Source: Haliscomenobacter sp. (lineage in GTDB: Bacteria > Bacteroidota > Bacteroidia > Chitinophagales > Saprospiraceae). Taken from it: a stretch of DNA of 64,000 nt. Shown in pieces: positions 33,541-42,100 of this stretch. A program made the position numbers and the translations under genes. The stretch spans positions 248,001 to 312,000 of the forward strand of contig JADJHZ010000003.1 of assembly GCA_016707205.1 (NCBI GenBank), in the 5' to 3' direction. Within the stretch, counting starts at the first letter, position 1; every line of letters begins with the position of its first letter. The notes beneath the pieces are model-generated. The model made no database searches and was not told where the DNA came from. It worked only from the letters and a program-made list of their open reading frames with translations.

Positions 33541-34455
33541 ATGAGAAATAAATATCGCTTCAACGGCTGGTCCCTGGTTGCCTGGATTTTCGGGGTCTTC
33601 CTTGCCGGTTTGTACGGCTACGCCATCTGGCGCCTTCGCCTAACCCGGCCCCATGCTATTCCGGGGTTTATTTTCTTCGGATCAGGTGTTGCCGCCGTCG
33701 CGTTTTGGTCGTTCACTGCCCGGCAAAGAAGGCGCAAAAAGGCGTTGAAAGCCCCTTTCCCGGAAGCCTGGCGGCAGATACTCGACGATCAGGTCGCCTT
33801 TTACCGGCAATTGGACCCCAGCGGCAAACAGCGATTTGAAGACCGCGTCCGGATGTTTCTGATGGATATACGCATCACGGGCATTCGAACGGAAGTCGAT
33901 GACCGGATCAGGCTCCTCGTTGCCGCCAGCGGGATCATCCCTTTGTTTTATTTCCCGGATTGGGATTTCTACCGCCTGGAGGAAGTGTTGGTTTATCCGG
34001 GCGCTTTCAACGGGGAAAGTTTTGCCCAGCAGGGTAAAGACCGGGACGTGCTGGGCATGGTGGGCGAAGGAACCATGAACCGCATCATGATCCTGTCCAA
34101 ACCCGCGCTTCTTCAAGGTTTTAAACAAGGAACGGACGGGCAAAATACAGGGATACACGAATTTGTCCACTTGCTCGATGGATCGGATGGCGAATTTGAC
34201 GGCATTCCCGGATTACTCGACAAGCAATATGTTCTTCCCTGGCTGGGCATCCTGCACAAAGAAATGAAGCGCATCGCCAGAGGCGATTCCCGGCTCCGCG
34301 ATTACGGAGCAACCAACAAAATGGAATTTTTTGCGGTGGCGTCAGAATATTTTTTCGAACGCCCGGCCGATTTGAAAAAATATTATCCAGAACTTTCCTC
34401 CATGCTGGAAACCATCTTTAAAAAATCTGCACCACTTCATTCGCCAACTAAATAA
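33541..34455 (+). CDS. MtfA-like zinc metallopeptidase
   Basis: 304 residues. Two hydrophobic stretches at the N-terminus (LVAWIFGVFLAGLYGYAI; GFIFFGSGVAAVAFWSF) anchor it in the membrane. The peptidase part has HEFVHLLDG (HExxH, about 201-205) and a downstream Glu in NKMEFFAVASEYFFE, matching the M90/MtfA family. In E. coli MtfA is linked to control of glucose uptake through Mlc, which is absent here. ATG 33541 was chosen; the frame extends 24 codons further up without support. Confidence 0.85.
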   Translation: MRNKYRFNGWSLVAWIFGVFLAGLYGYAIWRLRLTRPHAIPGFIFFGSGVAAVAFWSFTARQRRRKKALKAPFPEAWRQILDDQVAFYRQLDPSGKQRFEDRVRMFLMDIRITGIRTEVDDRIRLLVAASGIIPLFYFPDWDFYRLEEVLVYPGAFNGESFAQQGKDRDVLGMVGEGTMNRIMILSKPALLQGFKQGTDGQNTGIHEFVHLLDGSDGEFDGIPGLLDKQYVLPWLGILHKEMKRIARGDSRLRDYGATNKMEFFAVASEYFFERPADLKKYYPELSSMLETIFKKSAPLHSPTK

Positions 34456-34460
34456 AACTC

Positions 34461-36176
34461 ATGCGTATGCGCCAAATCATTTATGCCCTGATTGCCGTTC
34501 TCCTTTTTTCTGTTTCCTGCAAAAAGCAAGAAAAAGAAGTAGCCGATCTTATTCTGATCAACGGAAATATATACACCGTCGATGAAAGCAAGCCCCAAGC
34601 GGAAGCCCTGGCGATTTCCGGAGACCGCATCCTGCGCGTAGGCTCCAACAGCGAAGCCGAAGCGTTTCGGGGCCCCGAAACGGAAATCATGGACCTGGAG
34701 GGCCAGTTTGTGATGCCGGGGTTTATCGAAGGGCATGGGCATTTTTCGGGTCTGGGACAAAGCCTGATGCACCTGAACTTTCTCAAATCCAAAAGCTGGA
34801 ACGAGATCGTTCAGGCAGTTGCTGAAAAAGCCAAAACCGCCAAGCCCGGCGAATGGATCATCGGCCGGGGCTGGCACCAGGAAAAATGGACCGAACCCCT
34901 CGATCAGAACGTCCTGGGGTATCCCTACCACGACGCCCTTAGCGCCGTGTCGCCCAACAACCCCGTTGTGCTGCGCCACGCCAGCGGCCACGGGCTTATG
35001 GCCAATGCCAAAGCCATGGAACTCGCCGGAGTGACCGCCGAGACGCCCAATCCTTCCGGCGGAGAGATCGTGCGCGACTCCCGCAAAAAAGCCATCGGCG
35101 TGTTCGAAGAACGGGCCATGGGCATCATCAACCAGGCCTACCAGGAATACCTGAAAACGCAGTCGGAGGAAGACCGGAAAAACGAGTGGCTGAAAGGCAT
35201 CGAGCTGGCCCAGGAAGAATGCCTGAAAAAAGGAGTCACCTCCTTTCAGGACGCAGGCTCTTCGTTCGAGGAAATTGATCGCTACAAAGAACTGGCAGAA
35301 AACGGAAAACTCAACCTCCGCTTATGGGTTATGATCCGCCTCTCCTACGACGCGATGAAGGACAAGCTGGGCGGATTCCCATGGATCGGCCTGGGAAACC
35401 ATTTCCTGACGGTTCGCAGCATCAAATCCGAGCTCGACGGCGCCCTGGGTTCTTTTGGCGCCTGGCTTTTGGCCCCCTACAGCGATAAGAAGGATTTTGT
35501 AGGGCAAAATACCACCCCCGTAGAAGAAGTAGCGCGGATCGCTACCCTGGCCATGGAGAACGACCTCCAGCTCTGCGTGCATTGCATCGGCGACCGGGCC
35601 AACCGGGAAGTGCTCGATATCTTCGAAAAAGAATTCCAAAACCATCCAGATAAAAAAGACCTGCGCTGGCGGATCGAACATGCCCAGCATCTCGACACCA
35701 GCGATATTCCCCGGTTTAAACAGCTCGGCGTTATTGCATCCATGCAAGCGATTCACTGTACCTCCGACGCGCCCTTCGTCGTCAAACGGCTTGGCGCCGA
35801 ACGCGCCCGCTACGGCGCCTACCCCTGGCGCTCCCTGCTCGACGCCGGAGCCGTAGTCACCAACGGCACGGATACCCCGGTAGAGGATGTCGACCCCATC
35901 GAGTCGCTGTATGCCACCGTCACCCGCAAACGCCCCGACTCCGGGCAGGAGTTCTTCCCCGAACAGGCCATGAGCCGCAAAGAGGCCCTCTACTCCTACA
36001 CCATGGCCTGTGCTTACTCCGCCTTTGAAGAAAAGGACAAAGGCTCGCTCTCGCCTGGGAAACTCGCCGACCTCATCATCGTATCCAAAGACCTGGTCAA
36101 TTGTACCGATGAAGAGATCCTGGAAAGCGAGATCCTCATGACTATGGTTGGGGGACAGGTGAAGTTTAAGAAGTAA
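34461..36176 (+). CDS. Exported amidohydrolase (YtcJ-like, amidohydrolase 3 family)
   Basis: 571 residues. A lipoprotein-type signal (ALIAVLLFSVSCKK, Cys about 20) suggests anchoring in the envelope. Metal-binding features of the amidohydrolase superfamily: GFIEGHGHFSG (about 91-101), CVHCIGDRAN (His about 376), RIEHAQHL (about 402-409) and GTDTPVEDVDP (Asp about 472). Substrate unknown. It begins 5 bp after the metallopeptidase gene, so the two are likely co-transcribed. ATG codons at 34461 and 34467 both fit. Confidence 0.9.
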   Translation: MRMRQIIYALIAVLLFSVSCKKQEKEVADLILINGNIYTVDESKPQAEALAISGDRILRVGSNSEAEAFRGPETEIMDLEGQFVMPGFIEGHGHFSGLGQSLMHLNFLKSKSWNEIVQAVAEKAKTAKPGEWIIGRGWHQEKWTEPLDQNVLGYPYHDALSAVSPNNPVVLRHASGHGLMANAKAMELAGVTAETPNPSGGEIVRDSRKKAIGVFEERAMGIINQAYQEYLKTQSEEDRKNEWLKGIELAQEECLKKGVTSFQDAGSSFEEIDRYKELAENGKLNLRLWVMIRLSYDAMKDKLGGFPWIGLGNHFLTVRSIKSELDGALGSFGAWLLAPYSDKKDFVGQNTTPVEEVARIATLAMENDLQLCVHCIGDRANREVLDIFEKEFQNHPDKKDLRWRIEHAQHLDTSDIPRFKQLGVIASMQAIHCTSDAPFVVKRLGAERARYGAYPWRSLLDAGAVVTNGTDTPVEDVDPIESLYATVTRKRPDSGQEFFPEQAMSRKEALYSYTMACAYSAFEEKDKGSLSPGKLADLIIVSKDLVNCTDEEILESEILMTMVGGQVKFKK

Positions 36177-36184
36177 GGGTACTT

Positions 36185-36231
36185 CCATTTTCCGTAACGA
36201 CGGGTTTTAAACCCGTCGTTACGGAAAATGG
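36185..36231. repeat. 47-bp perfect palindrome
   Basis: Arms of 23 bp (beginning CCATTTTCCGTAACGACGGG) around a single central T are exact reverse complements. It starts 8 bp after the amidohydrolase stop codon. The inner part ACGGGTTTTAAACCCGT is built like the inner palindromes at 24675-24699 and 62946-62960. It may act as a terminator or be a mobile palindrome; there is no T-run. Confidence 0.8.
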
Positions 36232-36295
36232 TCTTTGCAACCTTTTCCCTATTCGGATGTTAGGAGAAAAGTTTTTATCCAATAACCATCACCAA

Positions 36296-36922
36296 ATGTT
36301 TAATAACTTAATCATGCTTCCGATTATTCTCTCCCTCGTTGCGTTCACCATGGCATGCACCCCTGCTATTCAAAATCAAAAAAACGTGGAAACCGTTATG
36401 GCAAGCACTCCCACCCTTTCTTCGGACTCTCTGGCAAAAGAAACCGTTTACCAGTTCACGGTCAACGATTTGTACGGAACCCAAGTCAGCCTGGACCAAT
36501 ACAAAGGCAAGGTTTTGCTTATTGTCAATACGGCCTCCGAATGCGGCCTTACCCCGCAGCTCAAGGGCCTCGAAACCCTTTATAAGGATTATAAAGACCG
36601 CGGGCTGGTCGTTCTGGGATTCCCTTCCAACGATTTTGGAGGACAAGAGCCGCTGAATGGCGAAGCCATCGGCGAATTTTGTTCCAAAAACTATGGCGTG
36701 AGCTTCCCCTTATTTGAGAAAGTCGTTGTGAAAGGCAATGACGCCTGCCCGCTCTATAAATTCCTGGGCGATAGCGACCGCAACGGAAAGGTTTCTTCCA
36801 AACCGATGTGGAACTTCCACAAATATCTGATCGACCGCGAAGGAAACGTGATTGATTATTTTGCCAGCACTACCGGCCCGGATTCAGACAAGGTCCGCAA
36901 AGCCATTGAGACGCTTTTATAG
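36296..36922 (+). CDS. Glutathione-peroxidase-like thiol peroxidase, exported lipoprotein
   Basis: 208 residues from ATG 36296. Lipobox-like FTMAC at the end of a hydrophobic signal (Cys about 20). The catalytic motif is NTASECGLTPQ, with Cys in place of selenocysteine, followed by GFPSNDFGGQEP and the WNFHKYLID motif. Such Cys-type enzymes usually take electrons from thioredoxin rather than glutathione. In a bacillithiol-containing cell, other low-molecular thiols are possible. The frame is open 13 codons further upstream; ATG 36296 gives a proper signal sequence. Confidence 0.9.
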   Translation: MFNNLIMLPIILSLVAFTMACTPAIQNQKNVETVMASTPTLSSDSLAKETVYQFTVNDLYGTQVSLDQYKGKVLLIVNTASECGLTPQLKGLETLYKDYKDRGLVVLGFPSNDFGGQEPLNGEAIGEFCSKNYGVSFPLFEKVVVKGNDACPLYKFLGDSDRNGKVSSKPMWNFHKYLIDREGNVIDYFASTTGPDSDKVRKAIETLL

Positions 36923-36961
36923 GCTTTTTGGCTACCTTTAGCCCAAATTTACGAACCCTAT

Positions 36962-37693
36962 ATGAAAATCGATATCCTGGCCATCGGCGTGCATCCCGAC
37001 GATGTTGAGTTGAGTTGTAGCGGAACCCTTCTCCGGCACATCGAAATGGGGCATACCGTTGGCCTACTCGACCTGACGCGGGGCGAGCTCGGCACCCGGG
37101 GCACGGCAGAGATCAGGGACCAGGAGGCTGACGAAGCTGCCCGGTTGATGGGCGCCTCCTTCCGGAAAAACCTCGGTTTTGCCGATGGGTTTTTCCGGAA
37201 TGACCAGGAGCATATTCTTCCCATTATTCAAGCGATCCGCGAATACCAACCGGATATCGTCCTGGCCAACGCCATTAACGACCGGCATGCCGACCACGGC
37301 CGCGCCGCCAAACTCACCGCCGACGCCTGCTTTTACGCCGGCCTGGCCAAAATCGAAACCTTTGGCCCAGATGGCGCGCCCCAACCGCGCTGGAGACCCA
37401 AAGCCCTTTATCACTATATCCAGGACTACAACCTCGAACCCGATTTTGTAGTCGACATTACGCCGTACATGGAAAAGAAACTGGATCTGGTGCTCGCTTT
37501 CCGCTCCCAGTTTCATCAGGAGGGGGAGCACGAGTTCAAAGAAGCGCTTCAAACCCCAATCTCCGGCCGGGAATTCCTGGAATTCCTCCGCGCAAAAGCC
37601 CGAACTTACGGGCGCCCTGCAGGGTTCGAATTTGGAGAAGGGTTCACCGCGCCGCGCACGCTGGGCGTTACTGATCTTTTCACTTTGATCTGA
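36962..37693 (+). CDS. bshB1: Bacillithiol biosynthesis deacetylase BshB1
   Basis: 243 residues of the LmbE/PIG-L deacetylase family. Zinc site AIGVHPDDVELSCSG (His11, Asp14), DLTRGELGTRGT and NDRHADHGRAAKL (His about 112) are characteristic of BshB1. It removes the acetyl group from GlcNAc-malate, the second step of bacillithiol synthesis. bshA and bshC are not in the window. It follows the peroxidase gene by 39 bp. Confidence 0.93.
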   Translation: MKIDILAIGVHPDDVELSCSGTLLRHIEMGHTVGLLDLTRGELGTRGTAEIRDQEADEAARLMGASFRKNLGFADGFFRNDQEHILPIIQAIREYQPDIVLANAINDRHADHGRAAKLTADACFYAGLAKIETFGPDGAPQPRWRPKALYHYIQDYNLEPDFVVDITPYMEKKLDLVLAFRSQFHQEGEHEFKEALQTPISGREFLEFLRAKARTYGRPAGFEFGEGFTAPRTLGVTDLFTLI

Positions 37694-37720
37694 CTTCTTC
37701 ACTGTCGGCCGGTCTTCAAT

Positions 37721-37740
37721 AGACTTGTTGCGACGAGTCT
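37721..37740. terminator. Small hairpin between convergent genes
   Basis: AGACTTGT/ACGAGTCT forms an 8-bp stem with one G-U pair and a short loop, 28 bp after the bshB1 stop and reaching the end of the convergent gene. No T-run; a termination role is only suggested. Confidence 0.35.
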
Positions 37741-38140
37741 AATACTTACCTTCCATTTGATCGACATACTGGACTTCTCCCAGCCGGATTCGGATTGGAA
37801 AGCGCGCCGCTTTTTCCAGGCGCCATTCTATCCGGCAAAAAAAGGCGAGATCCTTAGGCGAAAACACCGGCGTTGGCCGGGATGAGCCAGAGCGAACGTC
37901 CTCCCTTCCGGCATCGCTGGCTTTCTCAGCGGAACCGATGGGCCAAACGCTTAGCCGGATACCCTGGACAGGGTAACCCAACAGCCAGCCTTTCTCCTGC
38001 CGGCGCAACTCGGGTATGGATTTGCCCAAAATCCGGAATTCGCTTTGAGATGGGACGAAAACTACCCGAGGAGCTTGCGCCCGCAGGCTCAAAGCAAAAA
38101 TAAAAGCCAGGAAGAAAAGAGAACTTCGTTTCACGTTCAT
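37739..38140 (-). CDS. Small exported protein of unknown function
   Basis: 133 residues. The signal peptide (SSLFFLAFIFALSLRAQA) is clear. The mature part has no recognised domain; it contains FVPSQSEFRILGK and FFCRIEWRLEKAARFPIRIRLGEVQYVD. The gene abuts the methyltransferase gene (1 bp between stop and start), so the two share a transcript. Function unknown. Confidence 0.65.
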   Translation of the reverse strand: MNVKRSSLFFLAFIFALSLRAQAPRVVFVPSQSEFRILGKSIPELRRQEKGWLLGYPVQGIRLSVWPIGSAEKASDAGREDVRSGSSRPTPVFSPKDLAFFCRIEWRLEKAARFPIRIRLGEVQYVDQMEGKY

Positions 38141-38141
38141 G

Positions 38142-39401
38142 CTATGGCTTGTCTTGGTCTTCTCTTTTGGGAAAGCCCCGGGTATCCTCTCTGGGCGAAA
38201 ATTTTCGTTGCCTCGTCTTAGGGATTGGGCCTGCCTCTTTTTGCTCCGGAGAAAGGGGACGGTCCCGGGAGAATTTCCTCGTTCCTTCGTAAAGCTCTAA
38301 CTTGATAAAGCGGCATTCCAGAGCGCCGTTAAAGAGGGGGATTTTCCTCGATGGGCGCAGCCCCAGATGCTTCAGTGCCTCCTGGTTAGCGGAAATGATC
38401 CAGGCGTCATAGCCCGGGAATGCTTTTTTAAGGCGGTCGCCAATCATTTCATAAAGCCCTTCGATGTGGTTATCGGTAATCCGGGCATCGTAGGGTGGGT
38501 TCATCATGAGGATGCCTTTTTCCGCAACCGGCGTCAGGGTTTCAAAACGGCGGCGGTCGAAACGGACTTTGCCTTCCAGGCGAGCCGCTTTGGCATTCGC
38601 TTCCGAAGCCTGAACGGCCTGAAAGTTTTTATCAAACCCGAGGATGGGAAAATGGACCGTTCGCATCTCTGCCCGGGCATTGGTACGCACGTCGGCCCAT
38701 AACAGCGGGTCAAAATCAGCCCAACGCATGAATGCAAAATCCTCCCGGTATAATTGGGGTGGGATGCGCATGGCGTACATCGCCGCTTCAATCACCAGCG
38801 TGCCCGACCCGCACATAGGATCGATAAACGCGCAGTCTCCCTTCCAACCGGAAAGCAGGATCATCCCGGCGGCAAGCGCTTCATTTATGGGCGCAATAAG
38901 CCCCTCGGTGCGGTAGCCTCTTTTGTGCAAAGATTCTCCCGAACTGTCGAGGGAAACCGAACAAGCGGAATTGCTGATATGGACGTTGATCCGAAGGCGG
39001 GGATTTTCGGTGTCCACCCCTGGCCGGAAACCTGTTTTTTCCCGGAACTGATCGACGATGGCGTCCTTGGTTTTTAATGCTACGTATTGGGAATGGGTAA
39101 AAACCTTGGAATGCGCCACGGCGTCCACGGCAAGCGTGTCGTTAACGTCCAGATAGGCAGACCAATCGATGGCCTTGATCTGATCATAAAACTCCGTTTC
39201 ATTCGACGCTTCAAACTGGCGAATGGGCTTAAGGACCCTTAGGGCGGTGCGCAACTCCAAATTAGCCCTGTACATCAGGCGCAGATCGCCGGCGCACTGG
39301 ACCGCCCTTTTTCCCGCTACAATATCCTCCGCGCCTATGGCAGCCAGCTCTGCAGCCAAAACGTCTTCCAAGCCAGCCAGCGTCTTGATGATCAGGTTCA
39401 C
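38142..39401 (-). CDS. THUMP-domain class I rRNA methyltransferase (RlmL N-terminal-like)
   Basis: 419 residues. N-terminal THUMP/ferredoxin-like RNA-binding region (about 1-160) and a Rossmann methyltransferase with DPMCGSGTLVIEAA (about 194-207) and the catalytic MNPPYD motif (about 298-303), as in N2-guanine methyltransferases of the RlmL/RlmK type. A basic tail ends the protein (KTRQRKFSPREDTRG). The start appears to be GTG 39401 (NLIIKTLAGLEDVLAAEL follows); no in-frame ATG gives a complete N-terminus. It likely modifies 23S rRNA. Confidence 0.88.
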   Translation of the reverse strand: MNLIIKTLAGLEDVLAAELAAIGAEDIVAGKRAVQCAGDLRLMYRANLELRTALRVLKPIRQFEASNETEFYDQIKAIDWSAYLDVNDTLAVDAVAHSKVFTHSQYVALKTKDAIVDQFREKTGFRPGVDTENPRLRINVHISNSACSVSLDSSGESLHKRGYRTEGLIAPINEALAAGMILLSGWKGDCAFIDPMCGSGTLVIEAAMYAMRIPPQLYREDFAFMRWADFDPLLWADVRTNARAEMRTVHFPILGFDKNFQAVQASEANAKAARLEGKVRFDRRRFETLTPVAEKGILMMNPPYDARITDNHIEGLYEMIGDRLKKAFPGYDAWIISANQEALKHLGLRPSRKIPLFNGALECRFIKLELYEGTRKFSRDRPLSPEQKEAGPIPKTRQRKFSPREDTRGFPKREDQDKP

Positions 39402-39446
39402 GCTACTTTTTTTGTAAAGGTACTATTCCATTGGGAAATCCCATCT

Positions 39447-40421
39447 CTAATCCTGGAAGCAGATCCAACCCGGCGGGCAGACACCTCCCTGCCATACCTT
39501 GACCCGGTATTTCTCCCGCGGAATGCCGTTTCCCTTGAAAGCCCGCAGGAGCGTGCGTTTGTCTGCCCTTCTTCGCACGCCAACCCGCACCGGGGCTACC
39601 TCCGGGCGCTCTTCCAGGAAGCGGCGCAACCAGGCCATCGCTGGATTGCCGTAATCCCAATCGCCATTGGGGTGCAAAAAAAAAGATGGCCGCAGGGCGT
39701 TCTCCTGCAACGGATTCAGACGCCGGATCAAATACCTGCCGCATTCGTCAAGCGAAGCGAACAAAGGAAAGACCTCCGCCGACCCTTTGGGGTCGTCGCA
39801 GGAAACTTCCAGCAGCGGAGAAAGCGCATCCACTAATGCATGCCCGCCGTAAGGCAGGGAGTCGGGGTGAAGGAAAGCCACTTCGAGACAGAGGAAATCG
39901 CAGGAGGCAACAGGTTGAAGCAGGAATTCTACCCGGATCCAATCGGCGGAAACTACCGGGGGAGAGATCCCTAACACCGTTTCATCGCCGCACCGGTTTT
40001 TTCCTCCCAGGACCCTTATACGCACGGGCCGGTTGTAATCCAGCGGCTGGCCGGTCCGGGCATCAAAACTCAGGTAATGGGGAGACAAGGCCGCATACAG
40101 CGCAAACAGATAGCATGCGCCGGAATCCAGCGGCTGAACCAATTCCTGGCAAATACGCTCCTGGCTTCCATCCGGGCGCACGACCAGGCCCGCATACGAG
40201 CGGCCGTGGTAAGGCTTGGTTTTTACCTGAAACGCCCCTCCCGGATGGAGATCTGGCAGGGAATAGCTCACCGGTGCGCAGGTAAACCAGGCGGAAGGCA
40301 ATTTGGCCGGGCTAGGGCGGACATCTTCCAGAGAAGGATTGAGAAGAAAGAGGGGCTGGGCTCCAAGGAAGGAAACCGCAAACCTGGTCAACAACCCGAT
40401 TGCTAATATCCGGTATTGCAT
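39447..40421 (-). CDS. Exported protein of unknown function with OmpA-like C-terminal stretch
   Basis: 324 residues from ATG 40421; a TTG nine bases upstream is also in frame. Signal peptide near AIGLLTRFAVSFLGAQ. The mature N-terminal half (NPSLEDVRPSPAKLPSAWFTC ... ) resembles carbohydrate-binding jelly-roll modules that begin with NPSFE-type motifs. The C-terminal part (AMAWLRRFLEERPEVAPVRVGV, then RADKRTLLRAFKGNGIPREKY) recalls OmpA-like peptidoglycan-binding folds. Function unknown. It follows the carboxylase gene by 12 bp. Confidence 0.65.
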   Translation of the reverse strand: MQYRILAIGLLTRFAVSFLGAQPLFLLNPSLEDVRPSPAKLPSAWFTCAPVSYSLPDLHPGGAFQVKTKPYHGRSYAGLVVRPDGSQERICQELVQPLDSGACYLFALYAALSPHYLSFDARTGQPLDYNRPVRIRVLGGKNRCGDETVLGISPPVVSADWIRVEFLLQPVASCDFLCLEVAFLHPDSLPYGGHALVDALSPLLEVSCDDPKGSAEVFPLFASLDECGRYLIRRLNPLQENALRPSFFLHPNGDWDYGNPAMAWLRRFLEERPEVAPVRVGVRRRADKRTLLRAFKGNGIPREKYRVKVWQGGVCPPGWICFQD

Positions 40422-40433
40422 GCGCGGCAAGGC

Positions 40434-42074
40434 TCAGGTCTGAATAACCCCCACGTTGAATTTTTCCACCACCCCATGGTTTGCGGCCTCAATAGCTGCG
40501 GAGATATACGTGCGGGTTTGCAGGGGATCAATCAGTTCGTCCACCCAAAGGCGGGCAGCGGCGTAGTAAGGGCTGGTCTGCTCGTCGTACCGGGCCTTGA
40601 TTTCGTTGAATAATTGCTCCTCCTCTTCCTGGCTGGGGGTTTGTCCTTTGGCTTTCAGGGCAGACAGCTGGATCTGAAGAAGGGTCTTGGCGGCCTGGGC
40701 GCCCCCCATCACGGCGATTCGGGCGGTCGGCCAAGCTACGATCAGCCGTGGGTCGTACGCTTTTCCGCACATGGCATAATTTCCGGCGCCATAGGAGTTA
40801 CCAACCACGACCGATATTTTGGGCACCGTGGAATTGGCAACTGCATTGACCATCTTGGCGCCGTCTTTAATAATCCCTCCGTGTTCGGAGCGCGTGCCGA
40901 CCATAAAGCCGGTTACGTCGTGGAGGAAAACCAGAGGAATCTTTTTTTGGTTGCAGTTCATGATAAACCGGGCGGCTTTATCCGCCGAGTCGGAATAGAT
41001 CACCCCACCGAACTGCATTTCGCCTTTGGCATTGCGAACCACCTCCCGGTTGTTGGCCACGATCCCTACCGCCCAGCCATCGATACGGGCGTACGCGCAA
41101 AGAAGCGTTTTTCCATAGCCCTCTTTGTAATAGGTCAATTCAGAGCCGTCTGCCAGGCATCTCAAAAGCTCCGTCATTTTATAGGGCTTGCCCGGATCTT
41201 CCGGGATCAGAGAAAGCAAATCCGTTTCGGATTTCGCCGGAGGAACGGAATCTACCCGGTCAAACCCGGCTTTGGGAAAATGACCCAGTTTTTCCACCAG
41301 ATCGCGAATGGTCTTCAGACATGCCGCATCGTTGGGTACTTTGTAATCCGTTACGCCCGATATTTCCGTGTGGGTGACAGCGCCTCCCAGCGTCTCCTTG
41401 TCGACCTCTTCCCCGATCGCCGCCTTGACCAGATAGGGTCCTGCCAGAAAGATCGATCCGGTACCTTCAACGATCAGGGATTCATCGGACATGATCGGCA
41501 GGTAAGCGCCGCCGGCCACACAACTACCCATAATGGCAGCGATCTGCGGGATGCCCATCGCCGAAAGCCGGGCGTTGTTTCGAAAAATGCGCCCAAAATG
41601 CTCTTTATCGGCAAAGATCTCCTCCTGCATCGGCAGGAAAACGCCTGCGCTATCCACCAGATAGATAATGGGGAGCCGGTTTTCCATAGCGATCTCCTGA
41701 GCCCTCAGGTTCTTTTTCCCGGTGATGGGAAACCAGGCGCCTGCCTTTACCGTTGCATCATTGGCTACCACGACGCACAGCCGGCCGTGGATCCGGCCCA
41801 ACCCGGTCACCACGCCCCCGGCAGGGCATCCGCCGTATTCCGGGTACATCCCGAAGCCGGCGAAGGCGCCGATCTCCAGAAAATCGGAACCTGGGTCGAT
41901 CAGCCCCGCGACGCGCTCTCTGGCACTCATTTTTCCCTGCAGGCGTTGCTGAGCGACCTTTTCCGGGCCTCCGCCTTCTTCGATCTTTTCCCGCCGATGG
42001 CGCATCCGGGAAAGGAGGAGTTTCATGTGGTCGGTATGCTGATGGCGCTCCAATTCAGCTTTGGACTTTGACAT
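40434..42074 (-). CDS. Acyl-CoA carboxylase beta subunit (methylcrotonyl-CoA type)
   Basis: 546 residues from ATG 42074. Carboxyltransferase fold with N- and C-terminal crotonase-like halves: GVVTGLGRIHGR, GSCVAGGAYLPIMSDE, then GGIIKDGAKMVNAVA and GNSYGAGNYAMCGKAY. The sequence pattern is closest to MccB (3-methylcrotonyl-CoA carboxylase, leucine breakdown) as opposed to propionyl-CoA carboxylase. The biotin-bearing alpha subunit is not in the window. A TTG at 42080 also lies in frame. Confidence 0.9.
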   Translation of the reverse strand: MSKSKAELERHQHTDHMKLLLSRMRHRREKIEEGGGPEKVAQQRLQGKMSARERVAGLIDPGSDFLEIGAFAGFGMYPEYGGCPAGGVVTGLGRIHGRLCVVVANDATVKAGAWFPITGKKNLRAQEIAMENRLPIIYLVDSAGVFLPMQEEIFADKEHFGRIFRNNARLSAMGIPQIAAIMGSCVAGGAYLPIMSDESLIVEGTGSIFLAGPYLVKAAIGEEVDKETLGGAVTHTEISGVTDYKVPNDAACLKTIRDLVEKLGHFPKAGFDRVDSVPPAKSETDLLSLIPEDPGKPYKMTELLRCLADGSELTYYKEGYGKTLLCAYARIDGWAVGIVANNREVVRNAKGEMQFGGVIYSDSADKAARFIMNCNQKKIPLVFLHDVTGFMVGTRSEHGGIIKDGAKMVNAVANSTVPKISVVVGNSYGAGNYAMCGKAYDPRLIVAWPTARIAVMGGAQAAKTLLQIQLSALKAKGQTPSQEEEEQLFNEIKARYDEQTSPYYAAARLWVDELIDPLQTRTYISAAIEAANHGVVEKFNVGVIQT

Positions 42075-42100
42075 AACCAAGGATGTTTAAAAAACGAAAA

